Shown here: piece by piece, positions 10,494-23,341 of the stretch
Layout of the letters: each line of letters opens with the position of its first letter
How positions within the stretch are numbered: position 1 is the stretch's first letter
Assembly: GCA_037783415.1 (NCBI GenBank)
Contig: JAZGTN010000047.1
Coordinates: 1,674,001 to 1,738,000 of the forward strand
Direction of reading: 5' to 3'
Origin: Leptasterias polaris
Lineage: Eukaryota; Echinodermata; Asteroidea; Forcipulatida; Asteriidae
Length of the DNA: 64,000 nucleotides
Translations under genes and position numbers: made by a program
The notes under the pieces: model-generated
What the model was told of the DNA's origin: nothing
Database searches by the model: none
What the model saw: only the letters and a program-made list of their open reading frames with translations

Positions 10494-12409
10494 GAGAAAA
10501 CATGTTGACACATCTTTAAAAAGATCTTTCCAAAAAGTCTGGTGCGTGTTGCGGCTACCAACAGCGTAGACTTAGCCCTGGGTCGTGAATAAATTACCCC
10601 TCATGCTGAGCTGAAAATTACCGCGCCGTTGTGGTTAGTGTCTCAAGAACATATCGCTCTTTTTCTTACAAAAAGGTTGTAATTGATTTGGACCTGTTGG
10701 GCACGCCATACTCAATTAAGAAGTTCCCGAGGCTGTATGGAAAGTTGCTTTTGAGAGGGTGGCTGGAAAAATGGGAGAGAGACTGAAAGGTGTGTGAAAC
10801 TGAAGCTCAGTATAGCCCCAAAATTCAACATCTCTGATCTTTGTGCAGCAGACACTTTCAGTATCAAGTAGCATTAGCATAAACAAATTATAGTAAAGCC
10901 CAACAAATATTCATACTAGTTTTATTCGCTAAGCAAAAACACACATGCAAACCAGTCACAGGTAGTGTACAATAGGTGTAGAAAAACCTTTGCTCAGTAG
11001 GAGACCAAGTGTCTATGTTAGAGTTTTATTACCCTTCCACTGTTTATACTTCCCCCTTAAGCTCTTCTAGCACCCCCTTAGTTAATTTCTTAGGAATCCT
11101 CTGTAATAACAATGAACCCTCTTGCATAATCCTTGGTAGTGTGGTTAGTCACCCCTGTAATTGACTTCAGATAGCAGCCTGGCAGCGCAAGGGGAACACT
11201 CCACATTTTGTGTGTTCTCCCACCATCACCTATTTCTTCGATTTTATATAACTACAACTTCATTTGCCTGTTTCAAGTGTTACTGCTATAGACTCGGTTT
11301 TTTAAAGCCATTTTGATTTTAATTTGTAACCTTCTTTGGCACTGTGTTTTGTTGTTTTTAGTGGTTTCTATAAATTCTTTTCATTGTTCGGGGTTTAGTT
11401 CAATAGTGTTAATGGTCTTGGTTTAGAGTTTACTTGGTTTATTGATGTAATTCGATCACTGGTTATGCTTTTGGTCATTGCTTTATAATCAATAAAGTTA
11501 TTTTTTATTTTTTGCTTGTTTCCTACATTTTAAGTCCCTGTCCCGCTTTTTGCATTTCCTCGCGTCTTAACCCTATTCGATCCCTAGATTAATTGAGTTT
11601 TTCTCGAGTGAGTTTCCCCAGCTTAGTTTTATTTAGTTTTATTCAAGTGATCCATTTTTCCGGGTTACAATTGCATAGTGATTTAGCTGGTAACTCGGAC
11701 TGTTAAAGCAATATTCTGCTAAGCAAATGAGCTGATGTGAAACCTACTATAACCTAAAAACTTCATACCGCAAGTTTTCTTGTAAACCGTTTTGGCTAAT
11801 GCAGAAAGTCAAACAAAACATGGATCCGGCTGATTTCCCTCCTAGCCTCGATTTGGTTTACGTTGGTTTGAACAACAAAATGGCAGCAAAAAACAGGTGG
11901 ACATTCATGTCCACCTCCACCTTAAAATAAGTACCTTCCTCGAAAGTCGGTCACGTACAGGGGATGTAGACACGGAGGGGCCATATAAAACACGGCTGTG
12001 TTTGAAGTGAGGTAAAGTTAGCGCACTGTAAATGTTACTGAGTAATTTATAACACTAGCCCGAAGAGCCCAGTGGCACAGGTATCGCAGTGGCCGAGGAA
12101 ACTAGAGCCGTTTACAGCCAGTCTATACTTTGAAACAGGTCACGCACAGCGTGTGTTTAGTATCGCTGCACTTTGAAAACAAAATAGCTAAAGAGACAAC
12201 TCTCTACTGAAGTGTCAAATGTAAAACACTTGAACTAAATACAAAGGCTGATCATGGGTTTAATCTTCGCAGTTCAAAGAGTCCGTTTTGGTGGGCGGAA
12301 GATCTTTTCGTTTCCTATAATGACTCAGGTCAGGAGTTTCATCTTTGAGATGGCAAGGCCGTTCATTTTACATAGGGCACTTCCATTGGGAAATCTTAAA
12401 GTCTTTGAA
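10494..12409. other. Non-coding stretch with a polyadenylation-like site and a TATA-like site
   Basis: AATCAATAAAG lies near 11,488 in T-rich DNA and could be a poly(A) signal or a retroelement end, but no ORF precedes it. GCCATATAAAAC near 11,980 follows a GGTCACGT block, echoing the GGTCACGTG...TATAAAG order of the elements at 2.8-4.1 kb. No supported gene. Confidence 0.35.
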
Positions 12410-12840
12410 AAAACCTACCGTACTTTATCTTGATTCAAAGAGGATGAGCAAACAATAGATTTACTATTGTTACAATGTTGTACCCAAACCTCACAGTCAC
12501 ATCGTCTCAAGGCGAGAGTTTATAAATATAAGAAGGTGTAGCATTATCAATGCTGTACCTTATCTTGGTTCAAAGACGGTAAGCAAACTGTTGAAAACAT
12601 ATAACGGATGTACCTCTTACATTGATTCGAAATAGCACAGCATTAGAAGTTTTTACAATACCAATGTTATACCTTATCTTTATTCAGAGAGTAAGTAAGC
12701 ATACTCGCAGCAAAAGTTTTAACTCTTTATTTCCGTACATGACGTTGATTCAAAAGAGAACTCAGAAGATTTTACAACACAATAATACCTTATCTTGATT
12801 CAAAAAGAGCTTAAACATTCCAGGAGAAGCATCATGCCAA
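12410..12840. repeat. Degenerate repeat array with TACCTTATCTTGATTCAAAGA motif
   Basis: About six decayed copies of a TACCTTATCTTGATTCAAAGA-like motif occur at irregular spacing (about 12,420, 12,555, 12,612, 12,670, 12,737 and 12,786), with an outlier near 13,597. Each is followed by a GAG.AAGCAAAC-like segment. Confidence 0.5.
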
Positions 12841-13074
12841 AGGCGTTGTACTAGAGAATTCTCAACTTTGACCCCTGAGGACAATGCCCGGAGTTTATCC
12901 ACCAAACATCTGAACTTCCATAGGTTTAATTACGTCTGGATACAGAGACGGTATCTGCAGATGACATCCGACGCAGACGGTGGTGTTTCGCGTTTTTGAT
13001 GCAACGTGTGCGATGCATACCACTATACCATGACACAAAATAAATGCTGAATTTTAATTTTACACGAGTAAAAC

Positions 13075-13430
13075 TTAAAGGGACACGTTGCCTTGGATTG
13101 GGCGAGTTGGTCTATAAAAAGCGTTTGTAACCGTTTGTTATGAAATGCATATGGTTAGAAAGATGTTTTAAAAGTAGAATACAATGATCCACACATGCCT
13201 CGAAATTGCGTGGTTTTCCTTTTACTTTGCGAACAACACGGTCGGCCATTAAAATGGCCGACCGTGTTAGTTCACGATGTAAAATGAAAACTACGCAATT
13301 TCGAGGCATTGTGTGGATCATTGTATTCTACTTTTAAAACATCTTTCTAACCATATGCATTTCATAACTGATGGTTACAAACGCTTTTTATAGACCAACT
13401 CGCCCGATCCAAGGCAAGGTGTCCCTTTAA
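13075..13430. mobile_element. Long fold-back MITE flanked by TTAA
   Basis: The arms are about 165 bp and near perfect: TTAAAGGGACACGTTGCCTT at the left and AAGGCAAGGTGTCCCTTTAA at the right, through CGGTCGGCCATTTT around the centre. The left arm carries a few extra bases (TTTTCCTTTTACTTTGCG against CATTTTACATCGTG). Confidence 0.85.
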
Positions 13431-13864
13431 AGGCGAAAGACAACTCAATGTAAATATGTCAAGGATTTATAAATTAAAATAGTATTATTAAAGTAAAACA
13501 TTTTAATAAACATTTAAATTTTGTTTATGATAACTAGTGTGTTTGCTGGACTTAGGACAAAGGGCTTCTAAATTTGGTCTAAATTGAAAAAGCGGGTTTC
13601 ACAGATTGATTCAAAGAGCTTAAGCGTGCTAAGAGAAGCACCCACCATGCTGACGCTGAACTGGATTTCTCAACATTGATCAATATTATTGGGACGATGC
13701 CCAAGAGTCTCAAACAGACACCAAGCTGTCCATCTGATGCTCTTGGGTCTTATCCGCTCCCGAGAAGTTGAAATGAGTCTGCATTTTTTCATCTTTAACT
13801 TCAACAACTTGAATGACGGTTTGTACGATCACCTTTAAAGGGGCTGTGTCGTTATGATCAAAGC
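13431..13864. other. Non-coding, nothing recognised beyond one outlying 12.4-kb-type motif
   Basis: A GATTGATTCAAAGAGCTTAAG block at about 13,597 belongs with the array at 12,410-12,840. No gene is supported. Confidence 0.35.
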
Positions 13865-14107
13865 TGGGCCCAATTTCATGGCTCTGCTTAAGCACAAAAT
13901 TTGCTTAAGCACCCCAAAACCTTGCTTAGTAAAACCAGATTACCGGCCAATACTCCACTCGATTGTTATGCTAACTAAACAACAGCTAAATACAAGTCAC
14001 GAGCAATGTACATCGCATGGAGTTTTGGCCAAACACGAGTATAATAAGCAAGCTTTTTTCGTGCTTAAGCAAATTTTGTGCTTAAGCAGCTCCATGAAAT
14101 TGGCCCC
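13865..14107. mobile_element. Fold-back element, GGGCCCAATTTCAT family
   Basis: The left terminus GGGCCCAATTTCATGG is mirrored by CCATGAAATTGGCCCC on the right. Inner TGCTTAAGCA-type palindromes (GCTTAAGCACAAAATTTGC and partner) extend the stem. Confidence 0.8.
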
Positions 14108-15232
14108 AGGCCTTTGTCTGCATTACGGATTTATGAACTCTCACCAAACTGTGTACGCGCGCGCCTTCGTCGTACAGCGTTATAATGGAGAGCTTATGCG
14201 CGCATGCAGTAACTCGGTCAGAGAGTTCACAGCCAAAGGCCTGCTTTGATCTTGACGACATAGCTCCTTTAAATGATTGATCTGTGACCGTGCTGTTGTA
14301 GAGTTACTTGAAGATGCTGGCGCATATTACAAATGCTAAATATTGCATTGCTGATTGACGATCTTGATTTATTTTCCAGGCCGAGCGAGGAGGAGGCGCG
14401 GGAGGATGGGTGATTGTAATTTCTTGATTTCATGAGATGAGATTTCACACCGTGGCAACACAATGACACTCTTGGAAAGACGTCATCCGTTCAGCCGATA
14501 CTTTAACTCAAAAAGTATGCCTTGGAGATTACGGGAAAATGGGGCCCGGGGCACTCCATCATCACACATTTTTCGAGTAATCTGAAGCATATGCAAAACC
14601 TTGTAAATTTTAATTCAACATGGCCGTCTCGACGGGGAAATGAACAATATTCCTCAAGAATTAAAACACATTCTAAAGCAACAGTATATCGTTGAAATTT
14701 CCTCCGCTCTGAAGCAACTCATTAAAAATACATAATTTTGACCTTTCCAAACTACAGTCCGCGCCCATGGTGACACCTCTCCACAACTATAATGCATAAA
14801 GGCACCATGAACTATGCGCACAAAAGAGAATACCATAAAATATAAATAAGATCATAGATGCGAAGTATAGCATAGACTGATAAAGGGGAAACTGCCATAT
14901 AGCCAACGCATGACAACCTTCTTGACCGTCCACAACTTAGTCAAGCCCGCCTGAATCATTGTTAAATTGAGCTAGGAGTTGAGTCAAGACTAGTGAAACC
15001 GTCAAGTTCTGCATGATTATGCAAAAGGCAGGCAGCTCATCAAAATCTTAATGAAGCGAGACAGTGATTTACACGAGCAGTGAGACTACACTAAAATGTA
15101 CATGTACATGTACATCCCCATGATTTCAAGCACGAATGTGATGGTTGATTTGAGTTTAACCAATAATGGCATGTCAGGTTTCACACAGCGTAGCCATCTT
15201 GGCTTTCTTCAATTCAGAACAAATTACTCTAG
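14108..15232. other. Non-coding, nothing recognised
   Basis: Short frames only. There is a TACATGTACATGTACAT microsatellite-like run near 15,097. Confidence 0.35.
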
Positions 15233-15412
15233 GCCCAGTCTCATTAAAGCTGTTAAGCACCCAAAACATTGCTTAGCAAAAGACTTCTGCTTAGCTGAAA
15301 CAGGTTACCAAATTACCACAGCACATGCACCAAGTTGACTTGTATCTCGATTAATTTTGCTCAGCACAAAATTGTCTGCTTAAGATGCTCGATGAAATAG
15401 GATCCATGTTGT
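15233..15412. mobile_element. Fold-back element, GGGCCCAATTTCAT family, decayed
   Basis: It begins GGCCCAGTCTCATTAAAGCT and ends TGCTCGATGAAATAGGATCC, a diverged inverted repeat. The inner CTTAGCA and TGCTTAAG blocks match the other two copies. Confidence 0.6.
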
Positions 15413-15737
15413 CTGGTTTCTAGTACCATCATCATCGTCCTTCTGCAGACGATGTGCAAGTTCCTTCCAATTAATAGTGCAATACTGGGCAGGTATTGTG
15501 ATTTGGTCTGGATGCAGCAGTCAAACATGGTTTTCTATTAATACAAGCAAACAAGGGGCCTGTCTATTTCTCTGACCGTCAGCCTCGATTTCATCAACAC
15601 GTAATAGATGTTCCGGGATCGAATAACTGAATTTGAATTTGAATTACAGCTACTTGACCCTATATACTGTCCTGACCCTCCCCTCCCTTGCACGACGCAC
15701 GACGCACGCAGGACGCACCTTGAGCGTCTACCATTTC

Positions 15738-15800
15738 TGCCATTTTGGGGGTCAATTCCTTACGGTACATTTTGTACATTTTTGACTCCCAAAATGGCGG
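15738..15800. repeat. Hairpin with GCCATTTTGGGGGTCAA arms
   Basis: GCCATTTTGGGGGTCAA at 15,738 pairs with TTGACTCCCAAAATGGC ending at about 15,798, around a 25-30 bp loop that is itself partly palindromic (TACATTTTGTACATTT). Confidence 0.7.
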
Positions 15801-16149
15801 ACAGGATAGGCGTGTTTAAGTGCGCTGCGCGTTGTGAAATTTGTGTGTGAAATGGGTCACAACAAATACACTTGTGAATCTGTATTCGAATAGTGCAAAT
15901 CCCGGATACGACGATTCAATAGAAACTGTCGCACCTGTTACTGCCTGACCCATAAACCTTTTAACAGCACGAACAAAGCCGGCCAACGTTACATTGAACT
16001 GCAAGAACTAGTACAGTACATGTACATGTGAGAAAATTTGCACTGGAGAATAAAAACTGTCATGACTGCAGTTGTGCCTCGATACAATTAAAAGAGACAG
16101 GTTCGTTGGGGTTTCTTTCGAAATGTTTCTATCCCACGGTTTGACGTCT

Positions 16150-16500
16150 TTAAAGGGTGTGTACAACAATGGTAAGATTGAAATTATAAATGTTCACTGA
16201 TTTTCACTTAACTTTACATGATATTGATAGAAGGTGGGCATGGTTGAAAATTTCCCTTGAAGTTGAAATAGTTTTGCTTGAAATGCCATAGTTTTTAGGA
16301 AATGAGTAAAACAATAGTCTTTATCTTGCAGGATAAAATCCGATAATTGAAAAAAGTTAAAACATACCTAATAGAGTTGTTCACTGTTTCTCATGACTCC
16401 AATGACCGATTAAGCTTAAACTTTCACAGGTTTGTTATTTCATGTATATGTTAGGCCACATAAAGTGTGGATACAGTGTAATGCTGTACACACCCCTTAA
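16150..16500. mobile_element. TTAA-type MITE, family A
   Basis: It runs from TTAAAGGGTGTGTACA to TGTACACACCCCTTAA. The interior shows the family blocks in the same order as the copy at 1,067. Confidence 0.8.
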
Positions 16501-18117
16501 AGGGATCATTGCGCCTTGTAAGTTGTTCGACTCTCCCCCTTGTTTTTGAAAACTTATCACGAACGGACGATACGTCATTTGTTAAATTGGAATTAGGAAA
16601 AGTACACACAATCTGTTTAGTTTTCGTGTTACAATAATTAAAGAATTTATGCTTTTATTCTTTCATACGGAAGAGTACATCCCATTATTCCAATCATAGT
16701 TTGCAAGAAACACACCATAAAGGGATGACACAAAACATCCAGGGAGGGATTGTTTTTAAAACCTTCAAATTGAAGACAAACTTGAATACTTCGGATTGCA
16801 AGTTTTTGTTTCTGAGACATATTTGTATGCAAAATCATTTTAATACTTAACTCGGTCACGTATTAACGTGGGAAAAATATTTCAGTCATTCAACTCGAGC
16901 CAGAATGTACACAAGCTTTAAACTTTGATTGGCATTTACTCTAATAGAAAAACAAACATTCACACACCACAACAATAAAAGAGGAATGCTTCATATCAAA
17001 TCTCAGACGTGGATTTACACTTTTGAACCATTGCCCGTCAGAGCGTGGCCGGACGGCCTTGTCAGAGGCACATGGCATGCCAGGACGCCACGGGTCACGG
17101 ACCTCCGAGGGTCCCATGGCCTATTCATTCCGTGACAGGCATAATAATCCTCGTAGACAAAAAAAAATCCATATATAGTGTATGCATAATTCACCCGGTT
17201 ACCGTTGTTCATATGTGTCATGTTTGGTCAACATATGTTCAAATTTTGACACTGTATCCAATATCCTTACTAATTTGCATACTTTGCATGGTGTATATAA
17301 TGCAATCCTATGCTGTAATTTCTCCCCATCAAATATTAACGGGTTCGAGATGTCAGATTTTTTTTTTTTGCCGAATACCTCAATTGTCAAAGAACCAGTT
17401 ATCGCTAAACTGGAAGTGCAACAGCTTCACTGAGTCTTGAACAACCTCAAGTCGAGTGCATTTAGTAATGATTAAAACCATATGCTGTGCGTTGGTCCAG
17501 ACGAATTTCACTAATTATTTATTTTCGGCACCACGAGTTACCGGCCATATAAAAAGATGTGCATGGTGGACACAATACTATAACACTATTTGGTTTGGGT
17601 AATTTTATCTGTTCACACTAAAACCATAGAGCAAGGACAGTCCTTGCTATGCTAAAACCAAACAGTACACTGCAGTAGTGTTCATCGGATCTCAAAGGGG
17701 ATTGGCCCTAATACATGGAGACCCATAAAAATAATATATACAATAATAATAAATATGATAATTTAACAAAATTGCGGTGATAACAATCTGTGAATCGTTA
17801 TCAAAGTGTAGCGACCTCGTTCACATTCCCTTTTACTGTAACTAAACCTAGGCAAGGGGGGAAACATTGGCCACGAACGATCGTCTCCAGTAGTATAAAC
17901 GACCTCAAGGGTGGCAGTGTATGTCCCATTATTATAATTGCATGCATGTGTAGTAACCACAATGTGTATGAATGTGCATTTTCTGTGAAGTGTAATCCCC
18001 GTTTGTACGCATTTTTTCTTTATAATTTGCATAACAATACTGAGTCTTGCAGTACGTACTAACAAAGTCCAACAACATAGATTTGAGGAGCAATGTTTAC
18101 CGTGTGTAATAGTTGTA
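16501..18117. other. Non-coding, nothing recognised
   Basis: No supported gene. AGCAAGGACAGTCCTTGCT at 17,632-17,650 is a small hairpin. Frames of 90-131 residues overlap on opposite strands and have no domain. Confidence 0.35.
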
Positions 18118-18906
18118 ATAGACTGTGCAAGTCTCGCGCGCATTCGAACTTCCGGGACCTAGTGGTCCCAACCATAATGGAGTTTTACGTGGGCGAGATT
18201 TTGTTTCGTCAATTATTTTAGTTTAACATAGGTTATGACCTAGAAAAGTATACATGTTGTTGGGAATGTAATACTAAGTGATAACAAAATATAACGAAGA
18301 AAACCCGAGAATTAAACTTGACTTCATCAGCTTCCGGTTTATATTGCAAAAAATTAAGAATTTTGTGCTCGCCTCCGATCATAAAACTTTTTTTCAAAAG
18401 CTAAAACCTTTCATAAAATTGTAATGATTTATTTTTGGTGTTCAGATTTTGTCATGAGATATTGGCCCTGTACACTATTGGTAAGATCGAAAAACACAAA
18501 TGTTCACAGATTCACACATAACTTACATGATTTAAAGTAAGTAATGGTAGAAAGGGCTCCTTAAAATATTTCTGCCTAAAATGCTATCGTTTCTGAGAAA
18601 TGAGTAAAACAATAGTTTTTATCGCGCACGATAATAAACTCGATGTTTGAAAAACAGAAAACACATAAGGTCTCTTTTCACTATTTTCTCGTGACCTCGA
18701 TGACCAATTGAGCTCAAATTTTCACAGGTTTGTTATTTCATGTATGTGGTTGATTACACAAAACATGAACACTGTCTGTGATTATTTTGTCAGCTCTGCC
18801 AATCCTGTATAATACCTTTAAAACAAAGATTTAATTTCAGAAATAAAAATGTTCTTCGTTTGACGTGTTTTCTCGTTCGGATACGCGCGAGACTTGCACA
18901 GTCTAT
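18118..18906. mobile_element. TIR element, family B, carrying a nested MITE
   Basis: The ends ATAGACTGTGCAAGTCTCG and CGAGACTTGCACAGTCTAT are exact inverted repeats. It is the reverse-oriented paralogue of 1,537-2,727 but lacks that copy's insertion. It holds its own insertion at 18,463-18,830, which the first copy lacks. Confidence 0.8.
18463..18830. mobile_element. Decayed MITE family A nested in family B
   Basis: Family A blocks (CTGTACACTATTGGTAAGAT, TTTTCACAGGTTTGTTATTTC) interrupt family B between its ATGAGATAT and AAAACAAAGATTT segments. Those segments are close together in the paralogue near 1,613-1,640, which has TTTAAA at the join, matching a TTAA target. Confidence 0.65.
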
Positions 18907-21728
18907 TATAGAAGTTAATCCATAATTTTATGGATCCCCATTTTTACTTATTACACATTGTATTAAAATAATATGATTGGCAATGTATATAGTGGCGGCT
19001 CGACCGTACGCTGCGCATGCACATTAAGTTTTTCCCTGGCGTTTTTATCCCGACTTACGGACATTTTGTTATTAAAATGTCACTTCAATGGTACAATCAT
19101 GGGGGTATAAATGTCTGCCCCCATGGTACAAATATGGAGCCACACATGTCTAATTGAATTGCACACAGGCCTCTGTGACTGTAAAACAATTTTTTTTTAA
19201 CTATCCCGTATAAATTACAGAGCCATCGCAGGCTTAATTCGAAAAATGTCAATTTAAAACTGCTGCAGTCCATTCACATGCACGTGTATGCAGGCACGTG
19301 TATGCAGGCGTCTTTGTGTATTTACTTTACGAATGAAGGTCCACTGCTTTATTGTTACAAGAGGTGCAAGATTTTAAAGTTGGATTAATAATGTGTCTTC
19401 TGTTGTTGCCGTAACGCTAAGGTCAAGCTTTGAAGTCAATGTAAACAAAACAGTCTCTCTGGCTGTCAACAACATACATGTACATGCCACGTGTGTGACG
19501 CGAGTTTAAAGAATTATGTGCATGTTTTTCACCATATCACATTATTTTACAGCGTTATATAACACAATTTTTGTAAGTGTAAACCCAAGCAGTTTTTCTA
19601 GTTCTATTTGCGCAGGAGTTCGAGGAAAACTTCGATTTTGATGATTGTGTTGTTTCCGAAATACTCAGTCAGTTCGCCAGCAGGGGGGCGGGCTACGTGT
19701 CCACAGGATCTGGGACACGTTTGTGTCAATAAATTCTTGTTTTAATTGAAAATCATACATGCGTTTGTTGAAATGTTGTGACGTAAACGAGTGAGGAAAA
19801 AATAACAACCGTATGAAAATAGATGATGACCAAAAAGGTCTGATTTGTTATTTCCTCCGGACATTTTTTATCTCTCTTTACTCTAGGATCAACAGTAGAT
19901 CGACCGTCCCACTCGATCCACACTTTGCATGTTGCACAATCTTTTAACCTTGCATTATTCAGGCCTGTGTACTAATTAATTTCAGTGTGCACTGTGCATA
20001 TCTACAAAAATATCGATTTCTTGCATGACAGTGTTTTTTAATTATGTTTGTTTTGTGTTCGCTTAAAAGAAAAAGTGACAGCTGAATAGTGTGCTTATAA
20101 TTAGAGACATACATGTATACTAATATAAACATCCTCATAGTACAATGATTTGGCTATTAACGTCGTTTATCACCACCATGGAGGTCACAAGAGGAAGATA
20201 CAATTTTAAAAGACAAAATCTTGTTTCCGGTTGGATGTCATTATTTTAAAAACTGTACAGTCGGATTGAATATTTTACTACACACACAAAATGTACTCAC
20301 CAAATTGCTTATGCACGTTGTGACAACTAGTATGTATTTACAACAGAAGACCGCAGTCCCAGCGTCGCACGAACACATCTTGGTCCGGAAGAGAGCGGAT
20401 GTTTATGAAGGCTGGGCGGGGGGAAAATCGCTTCGACCTCTCCCGTCGAATCGCCTCGACGTGCGCACGGTAGACTCGTTCCGCGGTGTCCGATCGGCGA
20501 GAGGGTGACAATCACCGGCGTGTTGTTGATGTTTAAATCACAGCTATTATGCGTGGCTTGTACAGTCGAGCGAAAGAGGTTTTATTGGTACATACAAAGA
20601 CCTCTATGAATAGGGTGACCAAAGAACTGTCTACCGTCCGTCGAGTTTTATTGTCCGTGTGGGGATATGATTGTGACAATGAAGTCACAGCAACTAGCTG
20701 CAAGCGAAGCCCAGTAGATCCACAATGTACATGTACATGTGCGGTACACTACACAATCTGTGTATGTACAAACTCGCATGGAATGTCCATACATACATGA
20801 TATCCACATAACTTATTGTACAATGTATGTACATGAACTGAATGGTATGTGTGTACATGCAAAATGTTCTTGCAGTGGCGAATGAGTTCTGAATTCTCAA
20901 ACTTTGAAATCTATTTTACGTAACAAGTTAGTTTCCTTTTCATTTGGTAATTGCATAATTTAGCTTGTGTCATGAATAATTTAACATTATGTTAAAATAC
21001 TCATCTACGGGTGCATAAATTAGTTACTGCTATAAATAAATCATGCACTCCTGATAATGAATAGTTCAGTAGTTTTTAAAAATAGTAAAGCTTCATTTAT
21101 GAATAATTAATCTGAATCATCGCTACTTTTTGTTTGTATTAATATGTATTTATTTTCTACAAAACCTCCGTAAAGGAAGAAGATGAAATACAAGTGTAAC
21201 CATAATTGTTACATATACATTTTTCAGCTACTTTATTATTTTTTTTAAAACTGATTTTGCATATTTCAGCTACTGTTGAATAATTCATATATTTTAGTAA
21301 CGAAGAGCCATCTACGTTTATAAATAATTCAGCTTCTTTTGTAATATTTCCCTGTCATATTAGTGGGGAAAAAATAAGATATTTGGGAAAAATTCAGCTC
21401 TTGTTAATTAATTAATTATTATTTTGTGTGGCAAAAAAGTGTTTAGTATTTTTTTATTATTGTCATTTTTTATTGATGCTTGCAGATTGTCAGCATTTCT
21501 AGTTAGTTTTGACCACTTTATGCTGTCCTTGCAGTCAATCTCTGCGACGTTTATGTCTTTATAATTCCATCTTAAGTTGCTCATTTCCGACAAAGCGGCT
21601 GCAGCTTGATCGCCATGGTAACATGCAATGAATGAAGTATAGGCTGCTCTTAGCAACACCCTTAGCAACAGACTAAGCCGTAGCCGAAGCCAATGATTCG
21701 AACTCGGCTTTACATAGAGTTGCTAGGT
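18907..21728. other. Non-coding, with one CpG-rich island
   Basis: Mostly A/T-rich with no supported gene. The 20,380-20,515 segment is CpG-dense against the background (see the separate entry). GTGTATGCAGGCAC is tandemly repeated near 19,284. Confidence 0.35.
20380..20515. other. Short CpG-rich segment
   Basis: It contains many CG dinucleotides (for example CCCGTCGAATCGCCTCGACG) in otherwise A/T-rich DNA. Frames are open on both strands here (95 residues plus, 62 minus), but neither has a recognisable domain. It could be a promoter or first exon, or a fragment of a GC-rich element. Confidence 0.25.
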
Positions 21729-22063
21729 CTGTACAACATTGGCAAGAATTAAAATATAAATTTCACGTAACTTACATGGTATAAAGATGGTCATGGTGGA
21801 AAACTTCCCTTTAAATAGTTTTGCTTGAAATGCCATAGTTTTTAGGAAATGAGTAAAATAATAGTCTTTATCCTGCAGGATAAATTCCGATGTTTGAAAA
21901 GAAGTTAAAACACATAAGGGTTTTTTTCACTGTTGTTTTCTCATGACTCCGAAGACCGATTTAGCTTAAACTTTCACAGGTTTTTTATTTCATGTATATG
22001 TTGGGTCACATCAAGTTTGGATACAGGTCTTTGGCAATTACCAATGTTGTACACACCCTTTAA
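21729..22063. mobile_element. TTAA-type MITE, family A, left end decayed
   Basis: The right end TGTACACACCCTTTAA is intact. The left end survives only as CTGTACAACATTGG. Internal blocks match the copy at 16,150-16,500 closely. Confidence 0.75.
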
Positions 22064-23158
22064 CCAAAACATTTAAATTATACATAGCTAACTTGAATGT
22101 ATAGATTCGAGGAAGTAACAAGTTTTCAATTCAGGTATTCCATGAAAAAAATCTGCAAAATAAGGATTAGTTAGTATGAAGTACATGGTAGTTGTAGGAA
22201 TTATTGCCTGTAGGCTATATCCCGTGTGTTGTGCAATGCACGCACGTGCTAGGGGTTTACCATGGTGTTTCTGGCAGTGGCTGCCGATTTCGTTCGCCGC
22301 AGAGCACCATGTAAACACTGGTGCTACATAATGTCCATGAATCGGTCTCATAATTCATAAAAACTTCAAAAACTGTCTTTAAAAGTGTCTCCCTTTGTTC
22401 AAGCGCCTTAAGCATCTTATTGGTGGATATGTGCGCTATATTATAAGACTACATTATTATTAGATCACGTCCACAAGCCATGTACACACATGTTTTCATA
22501 ATACATGTGTTTTGTGCACTGTCCTAGCTAAAAATTTAAAACAATAATAATTATCATCTGTCAAAATGTATATCGAGAATAATTAATAAAAAAGCAATTT
22601 TTGGGCCAGGTAACTTAAAAAAGAAGAAGTGTGGTTTCAGATACAATGTTCGATCTCCAATAGATCAACCACCATCTTTAGTACAAATTAAACTACTTGT
22701 GCCTACACAACTTTTAATTTTTTCAATCGATGGATGAAACAGAGACGCGGATCAAACCTATTTCTCCTAAACAAGACAATATACTTTGGGGCGGGGTTGG
22801 GCTAGGCGCAATTAAGTCAGCCTGCCATTCTGACGACGTTGGTAACAATGTTTTGGCCTCGACATCTCACCGGTGTAGATTGTCCACACCATATATGGTC
22901 ATTTCGAGGATCTGCCATATCGACATGGAGGGGATTGAAGATTGCCTGGACAGACGATCGTGCGCGGTGTGGTGTTTTTTTCCGTCCTGTTCTTCTTTTA
23001 AGAAGATGACTTTACCGTCTGTTGGTGTAGACTGCATGTGAATAATGAGCGACTTTACAAAAAAAAATAAAGCAGTGTGCCCATAGTAGGCCTACTAGTA
23101 CTACTACATGTAGTGTACTAATAAAAACACAACAGCAAACCGCTTTCCGTTGTCAAAG
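22064..23158. other. Non-coding, with a short retroposon tail
   Basis: Apart from the tail at 22,396-22,462, nothing is recognised. A 103-residue plus-strand frame at 22,730-23,041 has no domain and no coding support. Confidence 0.35.
22396..22462 (+). mobile_element. Retroposon 3' tail (RTE/SINE-like)
   Basis: CAAGCGCCTTAAGCATC...GTGCGCTATATTATAAGACT followed by ATTATTATTA resembles the conserved 3' hairpin and short-repeat tail of RTE-type LINEs and their SINEs. A degenerate relative is at 26,024-26,070. The family name is from memory. Confidence 0.5.
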
Positions 23159-23341
23159 AAGAAAACATAAATGAGAAAATAGAATTAGCTGTTGCAAACT
23201 GCTTACCAACCAAAAGGACCTGTGGTATAAATGCAAAAAATAAGTTAGTGGCCTGACGTTTCGACCCTAGCAGAGTCTTTCTCGACTCTGCTAGGGTCGA
23301 AACGTCAGGCCACTAACTTATTTTTTGCAAGAAAACATAAA
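23159..23341. mobile_element. Penelope-like terminal hairpin with 13-bp target duplication
   Basis: AAGAAAACATAAA (23,159-23,171 and 23,329-23,341) flanks a 157-bp insert that starts TGAGAAAATAGAATTAGC and ends CTTATTTTTTGC. The inner part is a hairpin of the Penelope terminal block GGCCTGACGTTTCGACCC and its reverse complement. Both ends match those of the insertion at 38,179-38,730. Confidence 0.8.

Noticed and set aside
13854..14249. 131-residue plus-strand ORF
   Set aside because: It runs through a fold-back element and has no domain.
20221..20508. 95-residue ORF over the CpG-rich segment as a gene
   Set aside because: No domain, frames open on both strands and no splice or promoter evidence; kept only as a CpG-rich segment.
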